Assembly (NCBI RefSeq): GCF_000017205.1
Contig: NC_009656.1
Span: forward strand, 1,368,001 to 1,432,000
DNA length: 64,000 bases
Direction of reading: 5' to 3'
Source: Pseudomonas paraeruginosa PA7
GTDB lineage: Bacteria > Pseudomonadota > Gammaproteobacteria > Pseudomonadales > Pseudomonadaceae
The notes beneath the pieces were generated by a model. It was not told the DNA's origin. It saw nothing but the letters and a program-made list of their open reading frames with translations, and ran no database searches. Below are positions 17,692 to 28,149 of this stretch, piece after piece. A program made the position numbers and the translations under genes. Position 1 is the stretch's first letter, and each line of letters starts with the position of its first letter.

Positions 17692-18981
17692 TCAGGCCCC
17701 GGTGTCGCTCTCCAGCAGTGGGGCCAGGGCGCGGGGATGCCAGGCGCGCACGCTCTTCACGCGGTTTTCCGCCGACTGCTGGATCTCCAGGCAGTAGGGG
17801 CCGATACGCAGGCACACCGCGCAGTCGGGAATCTGCTCCAGTGCCTCGGTGACCAGGCCGTTGAGGGTCTTCGGCCCGTCGCAGGGCAATTGCCAGCCGA
17901 GCGACTTGTTCAGCTCGCGCAGGTTGGCGCTGCCGTCGATGACGAAGCTGCCGTCTTCCTGGGCCTGGATGTCCGGGTTGTCGAGGCTGTCGAGGTCGTT
18001 GAAGTCGCCGACGATCTCTTCGAGGATGTCCTCCAGGGTGACGATGCCGATCACCTCGCCGTATTCGTCCACCACCACGCCGATGCGGCGCTTTTCCTTC
18101 TGGAAGTTCACCAGTTGGGTCGACAGCGGCGTGCTTTCCGGCACGAAGTACGGCTCGACGCAAGCCTGGCGGAGGTTGTCCTTGGTCAGCCGGCCCTGGG
18201 TCAGCAGGCGCGCGATCTGCCGCATGTGGACGATGCCTTCGATCTGGTTGACGTCGTCGCGGTACACCGGCAGGCGCGTGTGGCTGGTGGTGCGCAACTG
18301 CTCGACGATGTCCTCGAGCGGGTCGTCGAGGTCGATGCCTTCGACTTCGTTGCGCGGGATCATCAGGTCGTTGACCGTGACCCGTTCCAGGTCCAGCAGG
18401 CCGAGCAGCATGTCCTGGCGGCTGACCTCGGTCGCCTGCGGGTTATCGGCGGGGCGCAGGGCTTCCTCGTCGCGACTGCGGCCCTCGTCGCGCTCCGCCG
18501 CGGCGACGCCGAGCAGGCGCAGCAGGGCGTTGCTGAGGGCGGTCAGCAGCCACAGCAGCGGCCAGCACAGGCGTTGCAGCAGGAGCAGCGGCAGGCTCGC
18601 CGGCAGCGCCACGTGCTCGGCGCGCAGGGCGCCGTAGCGACGCGGCAGCAGCGCGCCGAACAGCAGCAGGAGCAGGGTCAGGCCGGGGATCGCGACGGCC
18701 AGGCCGATGACGCCCCAGTGGCGCACCGCGGCCCAGCTGGCCAGGGCGGCGGCGCTGACATTGACCAGGGTGCGGCCGATCAGCAGGGTGCCGCGCAGGC
18801 GGTCGTCGTGCAGCAGCAGCCAACTGCTGCGCCGGGCCCCGCGCAGCCCTTGCTTGGCCTGCAGGCGCAGGCGGTAACGGTCGAGGTTGAGCAGGGCGGT
18901 CTCGACGCAGGAGAAGAACGCCGAGCAGGCGACCAGGAGAACCAGCAGGCCGACCAGGTACCCGGGGTGCAGCTCATCCAT
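17692..18981 (-). CDS. CorC/HlyC-type membrane protein with DUF21 and CBS domains
   Basis: 429 residues: an N-terminal DUF21 (CNNM) membrane domain with about four spans (from residue 8 LVGLLVLLVACSAFFSCVETALL), a CBS pair (LMIPRNEVEGIDLDDPLEDIVEQL through VVVDEYGEVIGIVTLEDILEEIVGDF) and a C-terminal CorC_HlyC domain (FVIDGSANLRELNKSLGW). Family members take part in Mg2+/Co2+ efflux or homeostasis. The preceding CcsA-like gene ends 12 bases upstream, so the two form an operon. Confidence 0.92.
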   Translation of the reverse strand: MDELHPGYLVGLLVLLVACSAFFSCVETALLNLDRYRLRLQAKQGLRGARRSSWLLLHDDRLRGTLLIGRTLVNVSAAALASWAAVRHWGVIGLAVAIPGLTLLLLLFGALLPRRYGALRAEHVALPASLPLLLLQRLCWPLLWLLTALSNALLRLLGVAAAERDEGRSRDEEALRPADNPQATEVSRQDMLLGLLDLERVTVNDLMIPRNEVEGIDLDDPLEDIVEQLRTTSHTRLPVYRDDVNQIEGIVHMRQIARLLTQGRLTKDNLRQACVEPYFVPESTPLSTQLVNFQKEKRRIGVVVDEYGEVIGIVTLEDILEEIVGDFNDLDSLDNPDIQAQEDGSFVIDGSANLRELNKSLGWQLPCDGPKTLNGLVTEALEQIPDCAVCLRIGPYCLEIQQSAENRVKSVRAWHPRALAPLLESDTGA

Positions 18982-18993
18982 GAAGGAGGCCCA

Positions 18994-19794
18994 TCAGATG
19001 TGCAGGATGAATTCCCGCACCAGCTTGCTGCCGAAATACGCCAACATCAACAGGCAGAAACCGGCCAGGGTCCAGCGGATCGCCTTGTGGCCGCGCCAGC
19101 CGAGCTGGTGGCGGCCCCACAGGAGCACGGCGAAGACCACCCAGGCGAAGCAGGAGAGGATGGTCTTGTGCGCCAGGTGCTGGGCGAACAGGTTGTCGAC
19201 GAACAGCCAGCCGGACAGCAGGGACAGCGAGAGCAGCGACCAGCCACCCCAGAGAAAGCCGAACAGCAGGCTTTCCATGGTCTGCAGCGGTGGGAAGTTG
19301 CGGATCAGCCCGGACGGGTGCTTGTGCTTGAGGCGATAGTCCTGGAGCAGCAGCAACAGCGCCTGGAACACCGCGATGGTGAGCAGGCCATAGGCCAGGA
19401 TCGACAGCAGGATATGGGCGAGGATGCCCGGCTGCTCGTTGATCGGCTCGACGGTGCCGTGGGGGATGAATACCGCCAGCAGGGTGGTGAGGGCGCCCAG
19501 CGGGAATAAAAGAAGGAGCAGGTTCTCCACCGGTATCCGCAGGGTCGCCAGCAGGGTCAGGAGGATCACCGCGGCGGCGATCAGGCTGGCGGCGTTGAAG
19601 AAGTCCAGCACCAGTCCGGCCGGGGTCAGCAATTGCTGGTAGAGGCTGAAGGCGTGGGCGGCCAGCGCGAGGATGCCGAACCCGAGCAGCAGGGGTTTGC
19701 CCGGCGTGGTGCGCCTGGCCAGGCAGGCGCCGTGGTAGGCGGTGGTGCCGAGGTAGAGAACAGCAGCGATGAGGCTGGGCAGCAGGGGATGCAT
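18994..19794 (-). CDS. CcsA/YpjD-like cytochrome c assembly family membrane protein
   Basis: 266 residues, about eight membrane spans (MHPLLPSLIAAVLYLGTTAY onward), with HGTVEPINEQPGILAHILLSILAYGLL and SGWLFVDNLFAQHLAHKTILSCFAWVVFAVLLWGRHQLGWRG in the style of the haem-handling CcsA/CcmC family. The short YpjD group next to ffh in gamma-proteobacteria is of unproven function, and a role in cytochrome c biogenesis is only inferred. Divergent from ffh. Confidence 0.85.
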   Translation of the reverse strand: MHPLLPSLIAAVLYLGTTAYHGACLARRTTPGKPLLLGFGILALAAHAFSLYQQLLTPAGLVLDFFNAASLIAAAVILLTLLATLRIPVENLLLLLFPLGALTTLLAVFIPHGTVEPINEQPGILAHILLSILAYGLLTIAVFQALLLLLQDYRLKHKHPSGLIRNFPPLQTMESLLFGFLWGGWSLLSLSLLSGWLFVDNLFAQHLAHKTILSCFAWVVFAVLLWGRHQLGWRGHKAIRWTLAGFCLLMLAYFGSKLVREFILHI

Positions 19795-20094
19795 AAGTCC
19801 TTGTAATCGCGGGCCCGAAAGGGAGGGAGTTTGGCATAGAACGAGCGTCGCGAGAAAGCCGTTGCGAACAGTTCTCTCGTGCCTGTGGCCGGGTTGGCGG
19901 ACCGCCTGCCGCGGGCGCCGCGACCTCCTGGCCGGGCAGTCGTCCCGGCAAAGACGGAACGCGTCGGCAAATCAAGGACTTGAGGCTGGCCCCCGGTCGT
20001 CGCCGGACACACACTCCGTCTTTCATCGCGTGTCCCGCGACGCGCTCTTGGTTATAATCCGCCGCTTGCCGCAACCCCCGTGGAAGGATCGCGC
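19795..20094. other. Divergent intergenic region between ypjD-like gene and ffh
   Basis: 300 bases holding the ffh promoter at its right end. No other gene is supported; the open frames crossing it have shadow-like composition and no ribosome sites. Confidence 0.6.
20031..20058 (+). promoter_or_regulatory. Candidate ffh promoter
   Basis: Perfect -10 hexamer TATAAT at 20053-20058, with a poor -35 (TGTCCC, 20031-20036) 16 bases upstream. The ribosome site GGAAGGA at 20082-20088 precedes ATG 20095. Confidence 0.6.
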
Positions 20095-21468
<1,374 letters not shown>

Positions 21469-21578
21469 TCGGACGCGCGGCCGCTGGCCACGCCGGCGGG
21501 TCCGCTCCGTCGGCCGGCGGGCGGACCGCGCGCTTCTCGCGCTCTCCGCGCCGGCCGATGGGTGGCCGAAAAAGAGAT

Positions 21579-21606
21579 TTGCAAATTCCCCGATAATCCT
21601 TAGAAT
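21579..21606 (+). promoter_or_regulatory. Promoter of the rpsP-rimM-trmD-rplS operon
   Basis: TTGCAA (21579-21584), 16-base spacer, TAGAAT (21601-21606), a good sigma-70 match, giving a leader of about 65 nt before rpsP. It sits in a locally AT-rich patch within very GC-rich surroundings. Confidence 0.75.
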
Positions 21607-21677
21607 ATGCGGCCTTTCGGGCCGTGGGCCCAGCGTGCATTCATTTTGTAAGCACCGACTACAGGAACGAAGTTCAC

Positions 21678-21929
21678 ATGGTAACCATCCGTCTTGCTCG
21701 TGGCGGCTCCAAAAAGCGCCCCTTCTACCACCTGACCGTGACCAACAGCCGCAATGCGCGCGATGGTCGCTTCGTCGAGCGCATCGGTTTCTTCAACCCG
21801 GTTGCGACTGGTGGCGAAGTGCGTCTGTCCGTCGACCAGGAGCGTGCCACCTACTGGCTCGGCCAGGGTGCACAGCCGTCTGAGCGCGTCGCTCAGCTGC
21901 TCAAGGACGCTGCCAAGGCCAACGCCTAA
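21678..21929 (+). CDS. rpsP: 30S ribosomal protein S16
   Basis: 83 residues ([41 protein letters not shown]), full-length S16, a 30S assembly protein. ATG 21678 is the conserved start; the in-frame extension upstream to 21624 lies in the leader. First gene of the classic rpsP-rimM-trmD-rplS operon. Confidence 0.98.
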   Translation: MVTIRLARGGSKKRPFYHLTVTNSRNARDGRFVERIGFFNPVATGGEVRLSVDQERATYWLGQGAQPSERVAQLLKDAAKANA

Positions 21930-21935
21930 GCCGTC

Positions 21936-22472
21936 ATGAGTGAAATGCCGACACCCGCCGACGACCTGGTCGTGATCGGCAAGATCGTTTCGGTGTACGG
22001 CATCCGCGGTGAGGTGAAGGTGTATTCCTTTACCGACCCGTTGGACAACCTGCTGGACTATCGCCGCTGGACGCTCCGGCGCGACGGCGAGACCCGGCAG
22101 GCCGAGCTGGTCAGGGGGCGCCTGCATGGCAAGGTCCTGGCCGCCAAGCTCAAGGGGCTCGACGATCGCGAAGAGGCCCGCACCTTCACCGGTTACGAGA
22201 TCTGCATCCCGCGTAGCGAGTTGCCCTCTCTCGAGGAAGGTGAGTACTACTGGTACCAGCTGGAAGGCCTGAAGGTGATCGACCAGGGCGGGCAGTTGCT
22301 CGGCGTGATCGACCATCTGCTGGAAACCGGTGCCAACGATGTCATGGTGGTCAAGCCCTGCGCGGGCAGCCTGGACGACCGCGAGCGCCTGTTGCCCTAT
22401 ACCGGGCAGTGCGTGCTGTCGATCGACCTGGCCGCTGGCGAGATGCGGGTGGACTGGGACGCGGACTTCTGA
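21936..22472 (+). CDS. rimM: 16S rRNA processing protein RimM
   Basis: 178-residue 30S maturation factor that binds S19 and acts on the 3' head domain. Contains the N-terminal RimM barrel (VVIGKIVSVYGIRGEVKVYSFTDP) and a C-terminal PRC-barrel (EYYWYQLEGLKVIDQGGQLLGVI). Begins six bases after rpsP and is followed six bases later by trmD. Confidence 0.97.
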   Translation: MSEMPTPADDLVVIGKIVSVYGIRGEVKVYSFTDPLDNLLDYRRWTLRRDGETRQAELVRGRLHGKVLAAKLKGLDDREEARTFTGYEICIPRSELPSLEEGEYYWYQLEGLKVIDQGGQLLGVIDHLLETGANDVMVVKPCAGSLDDRERLLPYTGQCVLSIDLAAGEMRVDWDADF

Positions 22473-22478
22473 TCATCC

Positions 22479-23237
22479 ATGGACAAGCGTTTGTGGGTGG
22501 GCGTCGTCAGCATCTTTCCGGAGATGTTCCGCGCGATCAGTGACTATGGCATCACCAGCCGTGCGGTAAAGCAGGGGTTGCTCACGCTGACCTGCTGGAA
22601 TCCACGGGACTACACCGAGGACCGCCACCAGACGGTGGACGACCGGCCCTTCGGCGGTGGCCCGGGCATGGTGATGAAGATCAAGCCTCTGGAGGGCGCG
22701 CTGGCGGATGCCAGGCAAGCCGCCGGGGGCAGGAAGGCGAAGGTGATCTACCTTTCGCCGCAAGGCCGCCAGCTGACGCAGGCGGGCGTACGCGAACTGG
22801 CCGAAGAGGAAGCGTTGATCCTCATCGCCGGGCGCTACGAAGGCATCGACGAGCGCTTCATCGAAGAGCACGTCGATGAAGAATGGTCGATCGGCGATTA
22901 TGTCCTGTCCGGCGGTGAATTGCCGGCCATGGTGCTGGTCGATGCAGTGACGCGGTTGCTGCCCGGTGCATTGGGTCATGCAGATTCCGCCGAGGAGGAC
23001 TCCTTCACGGATGGCCTGCTCGACTGCCCGCACTACACCCGACCCGAGGTGTACGCGGACAAACGTGTTCCTGAAGTGTTGCTCAGTGGCAACCATGAAC
23101 ACATCCGGCGTTGGCGTTTGCAGCAGGCCCTTGGGCGGACCTGGGAACGACGCGCCGATCTTCTGGATAGCCGCTCGCTTTCTGGAGAAGAGCAGAAGCT
23201 GCTGGCGGAATATATCCGTCAGCGGGACGATAGTTAA
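22479..23237 (+). CDS. trmD: tRNA (guanine37-N1)-methyltransferase
   Basis: 252-residue SPOUT methyltransferase forming m1G37, which prevents frameshifting. Knot and SAM-site sequences are present: [42 protein letters not shown] and [27 protein letters not shown]. Third gene of the operon. Confidence 0.98.
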   Translation: MDKRLWVGVVSIFPEMFRAISDYGITSRAVKQGLLTLTCWNPRDYTEDRHQTVDDRPFGGGPGMVMKIKPLEGALADARQAAGGRKAKVIYLSPQGRQLTQAGVRELAEEEALILIAGRYEGIDERFIEEHVDEEWSIGDYVLSGGELPAMVLVDAVTRLLPGALGHADSAEEDSFTDGLLDCPHYTRPEVYADKRVPEVLLSGNHEHIRRWRLQQALGRTWERRADLLDSRSLSGEEQKLLAEYIRQRDDS

Positions 23238-23278
23238 CGTATCGATGGCTGGCCGATTGCCGGTCTTAGGAGCACAGC

Positions 23279-23629
23279 ATGACCAACAAGATCATTCAGC
23301 AGATCGAAGCTGAACAGATGAACAAAGAGATCCCGGCGTTCGCCCCCGGCGACACCGTGATCGTCCAGGTCAAGGTGAAGGAAGGCGACCGTCAGCGTCT
23401 GCAGGCCTTCGAAGGCGTCGTCATCGCCAAGCGCAACCGTGGCCTGAACAGCGCCTTCACCGTGCGCAAGATCTCCAATGGCGTAGGCGTAGAGCGTACC
23501 TTCCAGACCTACAGCCCGATCGTCGACAGCCTGAGCGTCAAGCGTCGCGGCGACGTGCGCAAGGCCAAGCTGTACTACCTCCGCGCCCTGTCCGGCAAGG
23601 CCGCGCGCATCAAGGAAAAACTGGTCTAA
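23279..23629 (+). CDS. rplS: 50S ribosomal protein L19
   Basis: 116 residues ([36 protein letters not shown]), sitting at the 30S-50S interface. Last gene of the operon; preceded by AGGAGC 5-10 bases before ATG and followed by a strong terminator. Confidence 0.98.
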
Positions 23630-23646
23630 TCCGGTTCTTCTCCGAG

Positions 23647-23672
23647 AAAAGCAGCCCGAGGGCTGCTTTTTT
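23647..23672 (+). terminator. Rho-independent terminator after rplS
   Basis: AGCAGCCC, GA loop, GGGCTGCT, then TTTTTC. Canonical terminator 20 bases after the rplS stop codon. Confidence 0.92.
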
Positions 23673-23780
23673 CATGCCTGGCGTTCGCCTTTCCGGCGGC
23701 GCTTCCTACTGCCCACGGCAGCGCATAACCAGTACAACATCCGCAGCACCCGGGCAGCCACTCCATCCGGTATTCGTGGC

Positions 23781-24206
23781 ATGACCCCCAGAGAGCAAGA
23801 AATCCTGCGTCGCACCGAGCTTTCCGAAACCCGTGTGACCAAGGCGGTATTCCCGCCCACCACCAACCACCACAACACCCTGTTCGGCGGTACCGCGCTG
23901 GCCTGGATGGACGAGGTCTCGTTCATCACCGCCACGCGTTTCTGCCGCCTGCCGCTGGTGACCGTTTCCACCGATCGCATCGACTTCAACCATCCGATTC
24001 CGGCGGGCTCGATCGTCGAACTGGTCGGCCGGGTGGTCAAGGTCGGCAACACCAGCCTCAAGGTGGAGGTCGAGGTGTACCTGGAAAGCATGTACGCCGA
24101 CGGCCGCGAGAAGGCCATACACGGCCTGTTCAGCTTCGTCGCCATCGACGATGAAAAACGTCCGGTTCCGGTCCTGCCGGGATTCCCGGCCAGCCAGGCG
24201 GCTTGA
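23781..24206 (+). CDS. Acyl-CoA thioesterase, hotdog fold
   Basis: 141 residues of the YciA/BFIT hotdog type: NHHNTLFGGTALAWMDEVSFITATRF holds the family's Asn/Asp active region, followed by VSTDRIDFNHPIPAGSIVELVGRVVKVGNTSLKVEVEV. Hydrolyses acyl-CoA to free acid and CoA; chain preference unknown. Single-gene unit with its own terminator. Confidence 0.92.
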   Translation: MTPREQEILRRTELSETRVTKAVFPPTTNHHNTLFGGTALAWMDEVSFITATRFCRLPLVTVSTDRIDFNHPIPAGSIVELVGRVVKVGNTSLKVEVEVYLESMYADGREKAIHGLFSFVAIDDEKRPVPVLPGFPASQAA

Positions 24207-24217
24207 GCCAGGCAACG

Positions 24218-24243
24218 AAAAGGCACCTTCGGGTGCCTTTTTT
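24218..24243 (+). terminator. Bidirectional terminator between convergent genes
   Basis: AAAAGGCACC, TTC loop, GGTGCCTTTTTT. The A run before and T run after the stem allow termination on both strands, serving the thioesterase gene (plus) and the MshEN protein gene (minus). Confidence 0.9.
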
Positions 24244-24277
24244 CATGGTCCTGGACGACCAGCCTCGGGCGTTGGAT

Positions 24278-24958
24278 TCAGGGCCGCAGGCTGATCTTCA
24301 GGGAGGCCTGGGACAGATCGATCTGCTGCAGGCTCACGCTGCCGAAGGTCTGCTCGCGCGGCGCGCCGGCGATGCGGATGTTGTCGAAACGCACCTCGCC
24401 GATACTGCTTGGCAGGCGCAGGTTGACCGAGCCGTCGGGGTTGAGCGTGCTCTGCGTCTTGCCGGTGTCGTAGCGCACGTCGCTCATCGAGGTTTCCGCT
24501 TCCAGGCTGTCGAGCACCGGCATCACCAGCTTCGCCAGTTGCTTCACCGCGGCCAGGCCGTCGCCGCCCTCGGCCTTCAGGAACAGGCCCTCGAGGCTTT
24601 CATTGAGGCCTTGGGCGTTGACGTTGCTCATCTCGACGTCGGTCAGCGGACGCAGGCTCTTCGGCAGTTCCTGGCGGCCCATGGCCGCTGGCGGCTGCAT
24701 ACGCTGGATGTCGGCGCTGGCCATCTGGAACGGGCTGAGCAGGGCGGCGACCAAGGTCGCGGCAAGGCGCAGGCTGGTCTGCTTCTTCAGTGCCTTCCTC
24801 AGTTGCCGTTCGCTCAGCAGGCCCTGTTCGATCAGGGTTTCGCCCAGGCGCTTGCGGTTGGTCAACTGTGCCTGGATCGCGGCGTCCAGTTGGGCGGCGC
24901 TGATCAGCCCCTTGTTGATCAGGATCTGGCCCAGACGGGAATGTTGTTGATTGGACAT
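24278..24958 (-). CDS. MshEN-type (c-di-GMP-binding motif) protein with internal membrane/signal segment
   Basis: 226 residues. Residues 8-31 (from RLGQILINKGLI) and 37-60 (from RLGETLIEQGLL) are two 24-residue copies of the MshEN motif RLGxxLxxxG-(L/I)(L/I)-x4-L-x6-Q, separated by exactly five residues (LTNRK), the spacing known for c-di-GMP-binding MshEN domains. A hydrophobic stretch at 63-82 ends in MASA and looks like a signal peptide or membrane anchor, followed by a 140-residue domain I do not recognise. The start MSNQQHS (24956-24958) is preferred: the longer in-frame start at 25000 lies inside the terminator of the upstream gene. Confidence 0.8.
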   Translation of the reverse strand: MSNQQHSRLGQILINKGLISAAQLDAAIQAQLTNRKRLGETLIEQGLLSERQLRKALKKQTSLRLAATLVAALLSPFQMASADIQRMQPPAAMGRQELPKSLRPLTDVEMSNVNAQGLNESLEGLFLKAEGGDGLAAVKQLAKLVMPVLDSLEAETSMSDVRYDTGKTQSTLNPDGSVNLRLPSSIGEVRFDNIRIAGAPREQTFGSVSLQQIDLSQASLKISLRP

Positions 24959-24972
24959 GGTGGTGGCCTGAT

Positions 24973-25010
24973 GAAAAAAGAGGATGATGGCTAGATGCAA
25001 TCATCCTCTT
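24973..25010 (-). terminator. Rho-independent terminator of the CPA1 antiporter gene
   Basis: On the minus strand AAGAGGATGAT (25010-25000), 11-base loop, ATCATCCTCTT (24988-24978), then TTTT. Perfect 11-bp stem 67 bases after the antiporter stop codon. Confidence 0.92.
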
Positions 25011-25076
25011 CGTGTGCTTCGTTTGTCACCCAACCTTGGATAGGGTGACGGCCCTCTTTCGTCGACTCGTTGAAGT

Positions 25077-26912
25077 CTAGTCGGCGATTTCCGTGGCCTG
25101 CGACTTGCTGACTGACGGTTCCGCCTCGATCAGCGAGAGCAGCGTCCAGCCTGTGCCGGGCGTGAGCGTGGTCTGCGGGGTGGCGACGTGCATCCGGCCG
25201 TTCGGGTCGCGGGCGAACAGCAGGACCGCCGACTCGCCGTGCAGCGCCTGGTACTCGTTCCAGCCGAAATTGTCAGTCAGCAGGGTGGTGCGCATTTCCG
25301 CGCCGCGCGACAGCAGGCTGGCGAACTGCGCGTAGGTCAGCGGCCGCTGGCCAAGCGGGCGGCCACGGTGCTCGTCGCTGGAGCGGTGCTTGTCGGTGCG
25401 CTTGGCTTCCTGGCTGGTCGGCAGGCCGAACAACTGGCGGTGGCCGAACTCGTGGCGGAAACGCATCGCCGCCAGGGTGTTCAGCTCGCCGGCCGGGGAC
25501 ACGCCCAGCAGGTGGCCGATACCGACCAGGTCGAGGTGGGCTTCGGCATGCTGCGAGGTGGGATTGCCGAAATAGGTGGGCAGGTTGTCCATCCGCGCGG
25601 CGCGGATGTTTTCCCAGCTCGAATCAGTCAGCAGCACGCGGCTGCCGAGGCTCTTCAGGGCCTTGCCGATGGCGCGCCCGACCGGATTGGCGCCGACGAT
25701 CAGGTAGCCGCTGGGCGAGGGCTCGGCGACCTTCAGCAGGCGGGCCAGGGGGCGCGCGGTGGCGCTTTGCAGGACCACCGTGCCGATGATCACCAGGAAG
25801 GTCAGCGGCACCAGCAGCGCCGCCTGGGCATGGCCTTCGGCGCCCAGGCGGATGGCGAAGATCGCCGAGACCGCCGCGGCGACGATCCCGCGCGGGGCGA
25901 TCCAGCTGAGCAGGGCGCGTTCGCGCCAGCTCAGCGGCGACCCCCAGGTCGACAGCGCCACGTTCAGCGGACGGGCGACGAACTGGATCAGCAGCAGCAC
26001 CAGCAGCGCCGCCGGGCCCAGGCCGAGCAGGGCATTGATGTCCAGGCGCGCGGCGAGGAGGATGAACAGGCCGGAAATCAGCAGGACGCTGAGGTTCTCC
26101 TTGAAGTGCAGGATCTGCCGTACGTCGACGCCCTTCATGTTGGCCAGGCCCATGCCCATCAGGGTCACGGCGAGCAGCCCGGATTCGTGCATCACCCGGT
26201 TCGAGGCGATGAACACGCCCAGCACCGCGGCCAGCGTCGCCAGGTTGTGCAGATAGTCCGGCAGCCAGTGGCGACGCAGGACGACGCCCAGCGCCCAGCC
26301 ACCGAGGATGCCGAACAGACTGCCGCAGAGGATCACCCCGCCGAAGGTCTGCAGGCTGTGCAGCCAGCCGTCGCCTTCGCCGCTGGAGATGATGAAGCTG
26401 TACACCACGACCGCCAGCAGCGCACCGATGGGATCGATGACGATGCCTTCCCAGCGCAGGATGTTCGCCACCGCGGCCTTGGGCCGGACCACCCGCAGCA
26501 TCGGGACTATCACCGTGGGCCCGGTGACCAGGGTCAGGGTGCCGAACAGCAGGGCCATTTCCCAGCTGAAGTCGAGCAGGTAGTGGGCGGCCAGGGCGAT
26601 CACGCCCCAGGTCGAGAGCGCGCCGATGGTCACCATCCGGTGCACCACGGTGCCGATTTCCTTCCATTCGCTGAAATGCAGGGTCAGGCTGCCCTCGAAG
26701 AGGATCAGCGCCACCGCCAGGGATACCAGCGGGAACAGCAGGGGGCCGAACATCTCGTCCGGATCGAGCCAGCCGAGCAGGGGGCCGGCGACGATCCCGG
26801 ACAGCAGCAGGAAAAGAATGGCTGGCAGGCGCAGGCGCCAGGCCAGCCATTGACTGAGCAGGGCGGCGGCACCGATGCCGCCCAGGGCGAGCAGGATAGC
26901 GTTCTGGTCCAT
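25077..26912 (-). CDS. CPA1-type Na+(K+)/H+ antiporter with C-terminal RCK domain
   Basis: 611 residues. About 12 membrane spans from residue 5 to 400 carry the exchanger signatures LAVALILFEGSLTLHF and SWIAPRGIVAAAVSAIF. A cytosolic TrkA-N/RCK Rossmann domain follows (GYLIVGANPVGRAIGKALKSLGSRVLLTD) and then a further regulatory segment. Likely exchanges monovalent cations for protons in the inner membrane; NhaP/CvrA-like. Start MDQNAILLALGG at 26910-26912 has an AAGGA site; the 20-residue upstream extension lacks one. Terminated at 24973-25010. Confidence 0.9.
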   Translation of the reverse strand: MDQNAILLALGGIGAAALLSQWLAWRLRLPAILFLLLSGIVAGPLLGWLDPDEMFGPLLFPLVSLAVALILFEGSLTLHFSEWKEIGTVVHRMVTIGALSTWGVIALAAHYLLDFSWEMALLFGTLTLVTGPTVIVPMLRVVRPKAAVANILRWEGIVIDPIGALLAVVVYSFIISSGEGDGWLHSLQTFGGVILCGSLFGILGGWALGVVLRRHWLPDYLHNLATLAAVLGVFIASNRVMHESGLLAVTLMGMGLANMKGVDVRQILHFKENLSVLLISGLFILLAARLDINALLGLGPAALLVLLLIQFVARPLNVALSTWGSPLSWRERALLSWIAPRGIVAAAVSAIFAIRLGAEGHAQAALLVPLTFLVIIGTVVLQSATARPLARLLKVAEPSPSGYLIVGANPVGRAIGKALKSLGSRVLLTDSSWENIRAARMDNLPTYFGNPTSQHAEAHLDLVGIGHLLGVSPAGELNTLAAMRFRHEFGHRQLFGLPTSQEAKRTDKHRSSDEHRGRPLGQRPLTYAQFASLLSRGAEMRTTLLTDNFGWNEYQALHGESAVLLFARDPNGRMHVATPQTTLTPGTGWTLLSLIEAEPSVSKSQATEIAD

Positions 26913-27126
26913 CGAGGATTCCTTGTCAGCGTCGCCCCGCTCGTCCTGAGCCGGGGCGAACCATCGAGCCACATGGCTCCGCTTTTTCCCGCGGGCACGG
27001 GAAGCCGGCCGACCTCCTGTCGACCGGCCTGACTAACCATTACGTGGCGATGACGGCCAACGCTCGCGATAGCGCCCAGGCTATGAAAGACTAGCCGCGC
27101 TTTCATTTGGTTCGCAGCCTTCATCC

Positions 27127-28023
27127 ATGAGTACCCTCGAACATCCCCTGATCGACCGTTTCCTCGACGCCCTGTGGCTGGAAAAAGGCCTCGCCGACAA
27201 CACCCGCGAGGCTTATCGCAACGACCTCGAGCAGTTCAATGCCTGGCTCGACGGCCACGGTCTGCGCCTGGAAGGGGTGGGCCGCGACGCCATCCTCGAC
27301 CATCTGGCCTGGCGCCTGGAGCAGGGCTACAAGGCCCGCTCGACGGCGCGCTTCCTTTCCGGCCTGCGCGGTTTCTACCGCTATTGCCTGCGCGACGGCC
27401 TGATCGCCGAGGATCCCACCTTGCAGGTGGACCTGCCGCAGTTGGGCAAACCGCTGCCCAAGTCACTGTCGGAAGCGGACGTCGAAGCCCTGCTGGCCGC
27501 GCCGGAAGTCGACGATCCGCTCGGCCTGCGCGACCGCACCATGCTCGAGGTGCTGTATGCCTGCGGGCTGCGGGTCAGCGAACTGGTCGGCCTGACCCTC
27601 GAGCAGGTCAACCTGCGCCAGGGCGTGGTCAAGGTCTTCGGCAAGGGCAGCAAGGAGCGCCTGGTGCCGCTCGGCGAGGAAGCCATCGGCTGGCTCGAAC
27701 GCTACCTGCGCGAGGCGCGCGCCGACCTGCTCGGCGGACGCCCCAGCGATGTGCTGTTCCCCAGCCTGCGTGGCGAGCAGATGACCCGCCAGACCTTCTG
27801 GCATCGCATCAAGCGCCATGCGCAGGTGGCGGCGATCGGCAAGTCGATCTCGCCGCACACCCTGCGCCATGCCTTCGCCACCCACCTGCTCAACCATGGC
27901 GCCGACCTGCGGGTGGTGCAGATGCTGCTCGGCCACAGCGACCTGTCGACCACCCAGATCTACACCCATATCGCCCGGGCCCGCTTGCAGGACCTGCACG
28001 CCCGCCATCATCCGCGCGGCTGA
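27127..28023 (+). CDS. xerD: Site-specific tyrosine recombinase XerD
   Basis: 298 residues. With XerC it resolves chromosome dimers at dif under FtsK control. N-terminal SAM-like core-binding domain (LIDRFLDALWLEKGLADNTREAYRNDL), then the catalytic domain with Arg149 (CGLRVSEL), His244-x-x-Arg247 (SPHTLRHAFATHLL), His270 (LLGHSDLSTTQ) and the nucleophile Tyr279 (QIYTH), the same numbering as E. coli XerD. This is the housekeeping enzyme, not a mobile-element integrase. Confidence 0.97.
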   Translation: MSTLEHPLIDRFLDALWLEKGLADNTREAYRNDLEQFNAWLDGHGLRLEGVGRDAILDHLAWRLEQGYKARSTARFLSGLRGFYRYCLRDGLIAEDPTLQVDLPQLGKPLPKSLSEADVEALLAAPEVDDPLGLRDRTMLEVLYACGLRVSELVGLTLEQVNLRQGVVKVFGKGSKERLVPLGEEAIGWLERYLREARADLLGGRPSDVLFPSLRGEQMTRQTFWHRIKRHAQVAAIGKSISPHTLRHAFATHLLNHGADLRVVQMLLGHSDLSTTQIYTHIARARLQDLHARHHPRG

Positions 28024-28149
28024 CGCTTTGTCCGAAAAGTCCGGACCTATCCGAAAAGAGGCGCTTTCGTAGCGTTCTGCGACAAGCGTCGGACCCGTCG
28101 GGCCGGCGGTCTATGGTAGGCTTCGCCGACCGCACGACAGGAGTGACAC

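Noticed and set aside
24959..25000. Earlier start (25000) for the MshEN protein
   Set aside because: It lies within the perfect terminator stem of the upstream antiporter gene, so a transcript and start there are unlikely.
27127..28023. Tyrosine recombinase as integrase of a mobile element
   Set aside because: All residues and numbering match housekeeping XerD, and it is followed by dsbC as in other gamma-proteobacteria.
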